From NCBI GenBank assembly GCA_019739335.1, contig CP073261.1:2222001-2286000 (forward strand): 64,000 nt of DNA. The letters run 5' to 3'. Positions within the stretch are counted from its first letter, which is position 1, and the number at the start of each line of letters is the position of its first letter. Shown piece after piece: positions 53,645 to 61,314 of the stretch. This DNA comes from Erythrobacter sp. (GTDB lineage: Bacteria; Pseudomonadota; Alphaproteobacteria; Sphingomonadales; Sphingomonadaceae). The notes beneath the pieces are model-generated. The model saw only the letters and a list, made by a program, of their open reading frames with translations, was not told where the DNA came from and did no database searches. Position numbers and translations under genes: made by a program.

Positions 53645-54552
53645 CCGCGCCTGCATTTCCGTCGTTCGCTCAATGGTATAGTAAAGGCCCGCGCGCGCGC
53701 TATTTGCGCTCGCTAAAGTCCACCGGCGGGATTCTCAACATGCTGGAAACATCCCAACCGCCCGGGGACATGTCCGTCCCAGCCGTGCCTGATCTCGTCC
53801 TCTATGAGGATCTGCTGGGAGGCACCCGCTTCAATGCAAACCATGGAGGAGGGGATTTTGGCGGCGTGACCGAAAAAGGCGATGTGTATCCTGCTGCACC
53901 AGATTTCGCACTCAGGTCCAAGGTTGCTACGCCTCATCACCTTCGCTCCTTCGCGTTTCCAGTGGCGCAGTGGCAATGGGTGCTGGACGCAGCAAACGAT
54001 GGCAGTTTTTCGTTCGATGACCTGAGTATTTTCCGGGGAACCCAAGCGACGCCGGCCATCCGAACAGCGCTGGGGAACCTGTGGTCTCTTAGTGCGGACG
54101 AGGGCGCGCCTTCACGTCTGTTGGCAAGAGCGGCGGGATGTGAGATTCTCGCGGAATTATGCCGCCTGGGGGGCGCGCCGTTTGCCCCAGCGAAGGGCGG
54201 CCTCGCACCTTGGACCAAGCGACGTTGCCTTGAATTGATGCGGGAGAAGCTGTCGGAAGACATCAGCCTCGACGATCTGGCCGCAGAGGCGCAACTCTCT
54301 CCGTTCCATTTCGCCCGCATGTTCAAGCAGAGCCTGGGCGTGCCGCCGCGGGTCTACCTCACGCGACTGAGGATGGAAAAAGCTTGCGACCTCCTCGAAC
54401 GGACGGACCTTTCGATCACGGAGATCGCGCTGGATGTCGGGTATTCGTCGAACCAGGTCCTCGCCCGGGTTTTCCTCAAATACATGCGCTTGAGCCCGTC
54501 CCAATATCGCCGGGCCGTTCGCGATCCGCTGCGCTACATTGCGTTGCATTGA
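53641..54552 (+). CDS. AraC-family transcriptional regulator, copy 2 (tandem paralogue)
   Basis: 303 residues, starting ATGA-overlapped with copy 1. The architecture is the same. The effector domains are clearly related but diverged (YSKGPRARYLRSLKSTGGIL versus YCRGRQASYLRAQKSPGGVL), whereas the DNA-binding halves are nearly identical in protein and DNA. Both proteins should therefore recognise the same site while sensing different signals, or form heterodimers. Downstream is a hairpin shared with the convergent hydrolase gene. Confidence 0.92.
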   Translation: MTAPAFPSFAQWYSKGPRARYLRSLKSTGGILNMLETSQPPGDMSVPAVPDLVLYEDLLGGTRFNANHGGGDFGGVTEKGDVYPAAPDFALRSKVATPHHLRSFAFPVAQWQWVLDAANDGSFSFDDLSIFRGTQATPAIRTALGNLWSLSADEGAPSRLLARAAGCEILAELCRLGGAPFAPAKGGLAPWTKRRCLELMREKLSEDISLDDLAAEAQLSPFHFARMFKQSLGVPPRVYLTRLRMEKACDLLERTDLSITEIALDVGYSSNQVLARVFLKYMRLSPSQYRRAVRDPLRYIALH

Positions 54553-54635
54553 CCTTCGCCAGCGATTCTACCGGCTCCGAAGGCCCCGTTTCGCGCGGTC
54601 CACGCGTTCTCCCTATTGCCGCTTGCCAAAGATCT

Positions 54636-54692
54636 GCGGATGACGGGGCGGGCACCTTTCCGTTCGTGCCTCGGGCTCGCCCCGTCATCCGC
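54636..54692. terminator. Long hairpin between convergent genes, possible bidirectional terminator
   Basis: GCGGATGACGGGGCG (54636-54650) pairs perfectly with 54678-54692; inside, GGCAC (54651-54655) pairs with GTGCC (54666-54670). It lies between the stops of AraC copy 2 and the isochorismatase-like gene. No T-tract follows on either side, so it may be a REP-like repeat rather than a classical terminator. Confidence 0.5.
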
Positions 54693-54699
54693 GCACTGA

Positions 54700-55353
54700 T
54701 CAGCCCGAATTGCTCGGCACCGGCGTGTTGAGCAATTGCTGCTCCCAGAGATAGGCGATTGCGCTGCCGCCGAGATGGTTCCTGAGGGCGTCGTTGAGCA
54801 GCATTGCGGTCTCGGCCCGGGCCCAGTCGCGTTGCCATTCAGAAGCCAGCGCCAGCCAGGTCATCATGTTGATGCCGGCTGCAACCATGCGCTGTATCGC
54901 TACCTCGTGGGCTTCTACCGACGTGCCGCCCGATGCATCGGTGATCACGGTCACGTCCCAACCTTCGCCCGCCGCCTGGATTGCGGGCATGGCTACGCAG
55001 ATTTCGGTCCACAGGCCGGCGATTACCAACTGCTTGCGGCCTGTCGCCTTGACCGCGTCCACGACCCTGGGATCCTCCCAAGTGTTGATTGTCGTCCGGT
55101 CGATTACCTCCTGTTCGGGAAACACCTCGGTTACGTGCGGGAAGATGACCCCGCCGCGAGCGGCGACCACGCTGGTCAGAATGGTGGGCACGTCGAACAC
55201 CTTGGCGCACTTGGCGAGCGCGGTCGTATTGTTCACCACCATGTGGGGGTCATGGCTGTTCAGGTTCGCGAGCTGATAGGGTTGGTGGTCGATCAGAACG
55301 AGAACCGAATCTTCGGGACGAAGAAGCGAATCGAGGCCGTTGCGGTAGGTCAT
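54700..55353 (-). CDS. Isochorismatase-like cysteine hydrolase (YcaC-type)
   Basis: 217 residues. The catalytic Asp is in SVLVLIDHQPYQLANLNSHD, and the nucleophilic Cys in VIAGLWTEICVAMPAIQAAG. FPEQEVIDRTTINTWEDPRV and the C-terminal MLNDALRNHLGGSAIAYL-like helix (observed as LLNDALRNHLGGSAIAYL) resemble YcaC, an octameric hydrolase of unknown substrate. It faces the AraC genes and may be one of their targets. Such genes frequently accompany pirin and alpha/beta hydrolase genes, as here. Confidence 0.9.
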   Translation of the reverse strand: MTYRNGLDSLLRPEDSVLVLIDHQPYQLANLNSHDPHMVVNNTTALAKCAKVFDVPTILTSVVAARGGVIFPHVTEVFPEQEVIDRTTINTWEDPRVVDAVKATGRKQLVIAGLWTEICVAMPAIQAAGEGWDVTVITDASGGTSVEAHEVAIQRMVAAGINMMTWLALASEWQRDWARAETAMLLNDALRNHLGGSAIAYLWEQQLLNTPVPSNSG

Positions 55354-55446
55354 TGTTTCATCCTTTGCATCTTAGGGGGCTTTGTTTCTTAGGGGGAGCG
55401 GAGCTCTGGGAGCTGGACCTAGAGTGCATAGCCGAGGAGCGCGGCG

Positions 55447-55482
55447 CGGAAGCTGCCAAAAAAGTGCCGATCTTGCGGTGAT
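55447..55482 (+). promoter_or_regulatory. 36-bp conserved element, copy B (core TGCCGATCTTGCGG)
   Basis: See copy A at 52425-52460: 29 of 36 identical, core 55465-55478 identical. It lies in the divergent space between the isochorismatase-like gene and the DUF4260 gene, 106 bases before the latter's start and in the same orientation as copy A relative to the plus strand. Confidence 0.55.
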
Positions 55483-55587
55483 GTAGACCTCGCCCAAGTC
55501 CGGGAGCCCCCTTGCGCAGCGTAAACTGGCACTTGCAGCTTCTCGTGAGGCTTCCGGTATGCCGACTGAATGAAATCACGCGACACG

Positions 55588-55975
55588 ATGAATCTGGTCG
55601 ATGAAACAGTGATCTGGCAGCGCTTCGAGGGCGCGCATGTCTTTGCTGCCGCCGGCAAAAATGTTCTTACTGCAGGATGGCGGTTTTGCGTGGTGGGTGA
55701 CTCTCGCTGCGTTCTTTGCTCCCGGTGGCAGCATTGCGGCCTATGCCTTCGGATCGAGGATTGGCGCTATTGGCTACAATCTCTTGCACATCTACGGATT
55801 TGGCGCAGTCGTCCTCGCACTTGGAATGGCGGTCGATTCCGTAACATTAGCCATGCTGGGTGCACTCTGGCTGGACCATTCGGGTTTTGACCGCCTTTTC
55901 GGCTATGGCCTCAAATCAAGAAGTGGCTTCCGGTTCACGCATCTTGGGATAGTCCGTCCGCTGCTTGGGAAGTGA
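55588..55975 (+). pseudogene. DUF4260 small membrane protein, frameshifted
   Basis: The N-terminal part in one frame reads MNLVDETVIWQRFEGAHVFA; the rest in the next frame reads FLLQDGGFAWWVTLAAFFAP, SRIGAIGYNLLHIYGFG and DHSGFDRLFGYGLKSRSGF, then THLG, which are DUF4260 motifs. The frames join at a run of five A (55656-55660); one A fewer would restore a single open frame of about 128 codons. So either a one-base insertion inactivates the gene, the run is a slippage site, or the base is a sequence error. The gene follows element copy B. Confidence 0.7.
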
Positions 55976-56153
55976 ACGCGCTCTCGCGTTTGGAAGGGCG
56001 GGGGGCGGCGCCCGCTGCGCGCCAGCCAGATCCCGCGGCTTCGATGTGTTATTCGCGAAACCATTTTTCAGCGTCGGCACTGGTGGACAGCCTCGGGGGA
56101 AGTGGAAAACCCCGAGGCTGCTGATGCGGATCAGACACAATTGGGCCTCTACG

Positions 56154-56984
56154 TCAATCGCGAACGAAAGCCAGCAGGTCTGGATTCACCACTTTGGGAT
56201 GCGTGGCGAACAGGCCGTGCGAAAGACCCGGATAGGTTTTCAGCGTGCCGTCCCGCACCAGCCTGACTGCCTTGTGAGCCGAGTTTTCGATCGGAACGAT
56301 CTGGTCGTCCTCGCCGTGCAGGAACAGTACTGGAACGGAGATCGCCTCCAGATCCTCGGTGAAGTCGGTCTCGGAAAATGCCTTGATGCAGTCGTAATGG
56401 GCCTTTGCGCCGCCGGCCATTCCCTGGCGCCACCAATTGTCGATCAGCCCCTGGCTGACTTCGGCGCCCTCGCGGTTGAAGCCATAGAACGGGCCGCTCG
56501 GAATACCCTTGTAAAACTCTGCGCGGTTCCGCGAGAGCGCCTCGCGAAATTCGTCGAACACCTCCATCGGAATACCGTCCGGATTCTTGTCCGACTTGAC
56601 CATCACCGGGGGGACCGCGCCGATCAGCACAGCCTTGGCGATTCGACCGGACTCGGCCCGGGCGGAATAGCGTGCAACCTCGCCACCGCCGGTTGAATGG
56701 CCGATATGAACGACATCATGCAGATCCAGCGCCTTCACAATTGCCGCAACATCCGCGGCGTAGGTGTCCATTTCGTTGCCCGTGTCGGTCTGATCAGAGC
56801 GGCCATGGCCGCGCCTGTCATGGGCGATCACGCGATACCCGTGGGACAGGAAGAACAGCATCTGGCTGTCCCAGTCGTCGGCGCTCAGCGGCCAGCCATG
56901 GTGAAACATCACTGGCTGCGCGTCCTTCGGGCCCCAGTCCTTGTAGAAGAGTTCGGTACCATCGGATGTGATGAGTATGGCCAT
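56154..56984 (-). CDS. Alpha/beta hydrolase (non-haem chloroperoxidase/esterase-like)
   Basis: 276 residues. The fold motifs are VMFHHGWPLSADDWDSQMLF, VIAHDRRGHGRSDQTDTGNE, nucleophile Ser in GHSTGGGEVARYSA near residue 100, catalytic Asp in FLHGEDDQIVPIENS near 227 and His in YPGLSHGLFATHP near 257. This is the cofactor-free chloroperoxidase (perhydrolase) subgroup. It probably acts as an esterase in the cell; there is no signal peptide. It is divergent from the quinone oxidoreductase gene across a 577-bp spacer that carries element core C. Confidence 0.92.
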   Translation of the reverse strand: MAILITSDGTELFYKDWGPKDAQPVMFHHGWPLSADDWDSQMLFFLSHGYRVIAHDRRGHGRSDQTDTGNEMDTYAADVAAIVKALDLHDVVHIGHSTGGGEVARYSARAESGRIAKAVLIGAVPPVMVKSDKNPDGIPMEVFDEFREALSRNRAEFYKGIPSGPFYGFNREGAEVSQGLIDNWWRQGMAGGAKAHYDCIKAFSETDFTEDLEAISVPVLFLHGEDDQIVPIENSAHKAVRLVRDGTLKTYPGLSHGLFATHPKVVNPDLLAFVRD

Positions 56985-57561
56985 GATAGATTTCCTTCAG
57001 TTCGAGCTTGTCCAGGCAAGTATGGCGCGGAGACTACCCTCACGGGACATGCCGAGGATCGGGTCGTGCAATTCCTTTCCTTGGGTTCCATTCCCAGCGA
57101 GCCCTCGGTGGTCTCCACGCTTTGCTGCTAGCAAGCAATGGATCACCGTGCGGCGCTAAAACTGCGGCTCCGTTGCCGATTTTGCGGGACTGGGTGGCGC
57201 GGCACAATCTTTTCACCAAATCTGCATGACTTGCCTGGTCCGCACCAAGGCATCCAGAGCGCTCCAACAGAAGCGGGCTGCTTCGAGGTTCATGAAACAT
57301 GGAACTCCTGGTCGGATCTTCGCGATCTGCCGCCAGGTCGGTCGCCATACCGGGAGAAGGGCGCAATTTCGGCAATTACACAGCAGCCGCCGCACCGCAT
57401 TTCTTTGGCGATTCGGTAAATTGTGGCCATTGGCGAGGTCGCTACCGCTTTGTAACTTTCGGCAGCGCCCCTCGCAGGATCAGAGGGAGTGCAGACGGAA
57501 TACTCGCCCATTTCGGGTTTGATGTCCTGGCCTCTTCAGATACGATGAAAGGGAAGACAGC
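56985..57561. other. 577-bp intergenic region with element core C
   Basis: No gene recognised on either strand; short readings have no family resemblance. TGCCGATTTTGCGG at 57174-57187 matches the core of elements A and B with one change. It lies 190 bases upstream of the hydrolase start (minus strand) and 375 bases before the oxidoreductase start (plus strand). Confidence 0.45.
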
Positions 57562-58479
57562 ATGTCCGACACAATGAAGGCCGTCGTCCTGACCCGCTTC
57601 GGCGGTCCCGACGAATTCGAGATGCAGAACCTTTCCATCCCTTCGGTTGGTCCCCGGCAGGTTCGCGTTCGCGTCCACACTACTGCGATCAACCCGCTCG
57701 ACCATCAGATTCGCCGGGGTGACTACGCCGATTACGTGCCGCTGCCGGCAGTGATCGGCTACGATGTCTCCGACGTCGCCGAGGCCGTCGGTACGGATGT
57801 CGCGGAGTTCGTCCCCGGCGACGAGGTTTACTACACGCCGAAGATATTTGGTGGTGACGGGTCGTACGCCGAGATCCATGCGGCAGACGTCGATCTTGTC
57901 AGCCGCAAACCCCGCAACCTGTCGCACGTCGAAGCAGCGAGCCTGACACTCGTGGGCGGGACAGTCTGGGAGGCCCTCGTAAGCCGCGCCGGTTTGCGCG
58001 TCGGCGAAACGATCCTGATCCATGGCGGAGCGGGCGGCGTAGGAATGATCGCGATCCAGATCGCAAAGGCCATCGGAGCACGGTTCATCACAACTGCGCG
58101 CACGGACAATCATGATTTCGTCCGTTCGCTCGGCGCTGACGATGTGGTCGACTACTCCCATACCGACTATGTCGACGCTGTGGGCGCGCTCACCGGCGGG
58201 CGCGGAGTCGATGTCGTGTTCGATACTATCGGCGGTGACACTCTGACGACGAGCCCGCTTGTGCTCGCGCCATTCGGGCGCATCGTCTCAATCGTCGATA
58301 TTGCGGCGCTGCAAAATCTTGTTGAGGCCTGGGGACGGAACGCCTCTTGTCACTTCGTCTTCACACACCAGAACCGCGGCAAACTGGACGAGCTGACGAA
58401 CCTCGTCGAACGCCGCGGCCTGATGCATGATTCCGCGACGGCGCCTCGTGACCAATTTCAAATGGAGAACGCGATATGA
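57562..58479 (+). CDS. Zinc-independent quinone oxidoreductase (MDR family), C-terminally shortened
   Basis: 305 residues. MDR motifs are [54 protein letters not shown] and the NADPH-binding [20 protein letters not shown]. Relatives run to about 335-340 residues and end with PVIGAVLPL-type strands. Here the sequence stays canonical to [13 protein letters not shown] and then changes to [18 protein letters not shown] and stops, overlapping the next gene by 4 bases. It is thus missing the last catalytic-domain strands, and activity is doubtful. The overlap itself suggests stable co-translation with the following gene. Confidence 0.82.
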   Translation: MSDTMKAVVLTRFGGPDEFEMQNLSIPSVGPRQVRVRVHTTAINPLDHQIRRGDYADYVPLPAVIGYDVSDVAEAVGTDVAEFVPGDEVYYTPKIFGGDGSYAEIHAADVDLVSRKPRNLSHVEAASLTLVGGTVWEALVSRAGLRVGETILIHGGAGGVGMIAIQIAKAIGARFITTARTDNHDFVRSLGADDVVDYSHTDYVDAVGALTGGRGVDVVFDTIGGDTLTTSPLVLAPFGRIVSIVDIAALQNLVEAWGRNASCHFVFTHQNRGKLDELTNLVERRGLMHDSATAPRDQFQMENAI

Positions 58480-59759
58480 CGAACAACTGGCCCCGTCTGG
58501 ACTACCTCAGTTGGCGTGAAACCTGTTCTGCGCTTCATCTTTACCTGCAGATAGCAGGCAAATACCGGCTGGCGCACAGCCCGTGGCTCAATCATTCATG
58601 GAACGCGACGTTCTACGTCACGCCCACCGGCCTGGCGTCTTCGCCAATTCCAGACGGCCCGGGCATCGAAATCGTGTTCGATCTTCTCGAACACGAGGTC
58701 ACGGGAACCTGCGGCGAGGGCGGAAAGGCGTCTTTCCCGCTCGAGCCAATGACGGTTGCAACATTCCACGCCCGTTTCATCGAGCTGGTTACGGAGCTCG
58801 GCGGCACGCCCATCTTCAACGGACAGCCGAACGAAGTGCCCGACCCGGTGCCCTTCAAGGAAGATCATCGCGACCGGCCGTACGATCGCGACGCGGTTCG
58901 ACGCTACCATCAGGCACTCGTGTCGGTCGACAAGGTCTTTAATCGGTTCCGGACTTCGTTCCTCGGCAAGTCCAGTCCCGTTCATCTCTTCTGGGGCGCC
59001 TTGGACCTAGCCGTCACCCGCTTTTCGGGGCGGCGCGCGCCGCTCCACCCCGGCGGCATTCCTGCTTTGCCGGACGACGTGGCCCAGGAAGCCTATGACC
59101 GCGAGGTCTCATCGGCAGGCTTTTGGCCGGGCGGCGGCGGCATCGATTATCCCGCCTTCTACGCCTATGCCTATCCGGCGCCGAACGGCTACGGAGCTGC
59201 GTCTGTGCAGCCCGATGCCGCGTTCTGGCATGCGCAACTGTCTGAATTCATTCTGCCCTACGATGCCGTCCAGACGGCGCAGGATGGCGATGCTACACTG
59301 CTGGCCTTTCTCAATTCGACCTATGAAGCCGCAGCAGATCTCGGCCGCTGGGACCGCGACACGCTGGAATGTGTAATGGGGCGGCCAGCTATCGTGCGAC
59401 CAGCGGATTCCTTATCGGCAAAGCACAAGGCACCACTACCCGACGAGCCTGTTCAACGAGAGGATGGAGCCTCGAAAGGGCGCTACCATATGATTGTCGA
59501 CGGCGTCGAAGCCGAGATGACCTACAGCCGTGCCAGCAAAACGCTCGTTATCATCGATCATACCGATGTACCCGATGCGTTGCGCGGGCGCAGGGTCGGC
59601 GAAAGAATGGTCCGACAGGCCGTCAATGATGCACGCAGCGAAGGGTTCGCGATCATTCCGCTCTGCCCCTTTGCAAAGGCGCAGATCGATCGGAACCCTG
59701 AGCTACAGGATGTTCTCCACCGAGCCGGTATGACGGGGAAAGCTGCGTCGACTCCTTGA
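58476..59759 (+). CDS. DUF5996 protein fused to a GNAT acetyltransferase domain
   Basis: 427 residues, beginning in an ATGA overlap. Residues 1-~305 are a DUF5996 protein: [59 protein letters not shown] and [20 protein letters not shown]. After a charged linker, residues ~330-427 form a NATD1/YidJ-type N-acetyltransferase domain: [60 protein letters not shown]. The two domains are usually separate genes. Function is unknown; the second domain would bind acetyl-CoA. Confidence 0.87.
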   Translation: MTNNWPRLDYLSWRETCSALHLYLQIAGKYRLAHSPWLNHSWNATFYVTPTGLASSPIPDGPGIEIVFDLLEHEVTGTCGEGGKASFPLEPMTVATFHARFIELVTELGGTPIFNGQPNEVPDPVPFKEDHRDRPYDRDAVRRYHQALVSVDKVFNRFRTSFLGKSSPVHLFWGALDLAVTRFSGRRAPLHPGGIPALPDDVAQEAYDREVSSAGFWPGGGGIDYPAFYAYAYPAPNGYGAASVQPDAAFWHAQLSEFILPYDAVQTAQDGDATLLAFLNSTYEAAADLGRWDRDTLECVMGRPAIVRPADSLSAKHKAPLPDEPVQREDGASKGRYHMIVDGVEAEMTYSRASKTLVIIDHTDVPDALRGRRVGERMVRQAVNDARSEGFAIIPLCPFAKAQIDRNPELQDVLHRAGMTGKAASTP

Positions 59760-59816
59760 TTGAGGAACTCAGCGAGGCCGTACTGCACAACTCTACTAAG
59801 CAAAAAGGGACTTCCC

Positions 59817-60230
59817 ATGCGCACCAGCCAGGCCATTTTCCCCGCCAATCGGCACGCACTGTACGAAAAGCACGGCTATTCCGCCGCCATCCGCTCCGGC
59901 AGTCTTCTTTTCGTTTCCGGACAGGTCGGCAGCTGCGATGATGGCACGCCGGAGCCTGAGTTTGAAGTGCAGGTCGAGCGAGCGTTCACCAACCTGATAT
60001 CGGTCCTTGCCGCTGCAGGGTGCGAACTCACCGATATTGTCGATGTAACCACTTTTCACACCGATCCTGAACATCAGTTTGATACGATCATGGATGTAAA
60101 GCGCCGCTATTTCCGCAATCCGCCCTATCCGAACTGGACAGCTGTCGGCGTGAACTGGCTGGCTGGTTTCGACTTCGAGATCAAGGTCATCGCCCGGATT
60201 CCGCAAGCCCCTGATCATCTCGATTTTTGA
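59817..60230 (+). CDS. Rid (YjgF/YER057c) family protein lacking the RidA catalytic arginine
   Basis: 137 residues from ATG at 59817. Rid motifs are YSAAIRSGSLLFVSGQVGS, VQVERAFTNLISVLAAAGC and DIVDVTTFHTDPEHQF. In RidA the conserved late motif is R-S-x-V-E-V, whose Arg binds the imine substrate; here the corresponding stretch is YPNWTAVGVNWLAGFDFEIK, without the Arg. It therefore belongs to a non-RidA subgroup whose activity is undefined. It follows the DUF5996-GNAT gene by 57 bases. Confidence 0.88.
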   Translation: MRTSQAIFPANRHALYEKHGYSAAIRSGSLLFVSGQVGSCDDGTPEPEFEVQVERAFTNLISVLAAAGCELTDIVDVTTFHTDPEHQFDTIMDVKRRYFRNPPYPNWTAVGVNWLAGFDFEIKVIARIPQAPDHLDF

Positions 60231-60497
60231 AAGGTGCTTCGCAAGTTGCCGGAGCTCCAATGCATGCTGCGCCTTCGTTATTCGCAAGGTGAGGGTGATG
60301 AAAGGCGTTACGATCTTCTTGAACATAAATGAAGAGCTGACTCCGAAACGGCGCGGCGTTAAAGCTGCTCACACAGGTTTTGTGCCGCGCGGTCTATACC
60401 CGCAAGCCGGCCGAGGACGGGCTCGAGCAAGAGTTCAACAGCCTCGATGCACACGGTACGATTCCTGTACTGCCTAAGCCCTGGGCCAGCGCCGCTT
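60231..60497. other. Intergenic region with possible gene remnant
   Basis: No complete gene. On the plus strand (about 60360-60532) one frame reads LLTQVLCRAVYTRKPAEDGL, EQEFNSLDAHGTIPVLPKPW and stops inside the end of the GntR gene. It is protein-like but has no start; possibly the end of a lost gene. No terminator recognised. Confidence 0.25.
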
Positions 60498-61178
60498 TCA
60501 ATCACTGTAGTGCATTGCGCGATCGAGTTCGCTGAGGAATGACAGACCATTTTCGACATGCGCCCGCATTTCGCGCTCGGCTGCGGCGCCGTCGTGTAAG
60601 CGGATCGCGGCGAGGATTCTGCGGTGGTCGCGTGCCGCTTCCCGTAGGCGCTCGCCGCGATAAAAAGTGCCGAATAGCAGGTGGTGGACGGGGGTATTCA
60701 GCCGCTTGACCAGTTCCTCGATCACATCATTGCCCGCACCCCGCATGATGAGCTGGTGCCATTCGGAATTCAGCCGACCGAACTCTTCCGGCCGTTCGCT
60801 TTCCACGCATTCTTCCATGCCGCGCGCGATTTCCTCGAGTCGCGCGCGCTCCTCTTCTGTAGCGCATTCAGCGAAATCGGCGGCGCACAGGCCTTCCAGC
60901 GCGGCACGGGCGCGGTATAGCTGGCGCACTTCGTTCATCGAGGCACCCCGAACGCGGGCACCTCGGTACTCCTCGATTTCGAGCAGCCCTTCCGCAGCGA
61001 GGCGCTGATAGGCTTCGCGGACCTTGAACCGGCTGCCCCCGGTCTGGCGGATGATATCGACTTCGACGAGCCGCTGCCCAGGTACCAGCCGGTTCGCGCG
61101 GATCTGCGAACGAATCCAGTCAGCGATCTCGGCGCCTGTGGGCCCTTTACGCGCAAGTTCTGCAACAGCGTCTTCCAT
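60498..61178 (-). CDS. GntR-family regulator with FCD (FadR-type) domain
   Basis: 226 residues. The winged helix is ADWIRSQIRANRLVPGQRLV followed by EVDIIRQTGGSRFKVREAYQ and RLAAEGLLEIEEYRGARVRG. The FCD helical domain follows, with LYRARAALEGLCAADFAECA, FGRLNSEWHQLIMRGAGNDV and DHRRILAAIRLHDGAAAERE, including the Asp/His residues that bind metal and carboxylate ligands in this family. It is divergent from a TonB receptor gene, with a palindromic operator between, so it probably represses uptake of a carboxylate-type substrate. Confidence 0.92.
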   Translation of the reverse strand: MEDAVAELARKGPTGAEIADWIRSQIRANRLVPGQRLVEVDIIRQTGGSRFKVREAYQRLAAEGLLEIEEYRGARVRGASMNEVRQLYRARAALEGLCAADFAECATEEERARLEEIARGMEECVESERPEEFGRLNSEWHQLIMRGAGNDVIEELVKRLNTPVHHLLFGTFYRGERLREAARDHRRILAAIRLHDGAAAEREMRAHVENGLSFLSELDRAMHYSD

Positions 61179-61199
61179 AACCCCAACCTAAAACACGCA

Positions 61200-61216
61200 A
61201 CAATATTGTCAACAAT
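61200..61216. promoter_or_regulatory. Overlapping palindromes, probable GntR operator
   Basis: ACAATATTGT (61200-61209) and ATTGTCAACAAT (61205-61216) are overlapping dyads in the 136-bp divergent space, 22 bases before the GntR start and about 100 bases before the receptor start. TTGT-N2-ACAA resembles the GT...AC cores bound by FCD-type GntR proteins. Confidence 0.6.
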
Positions 61217-61314
61217 CTCGTTGTCGAAGTTTCGATTGCATGGCGCGCGCTTCTGGCGAAAACGGCAGGCGTTGGGCAACGCCCCCGCAGAGGGGTTTGT
61301 AATGGGAGAGAGTG

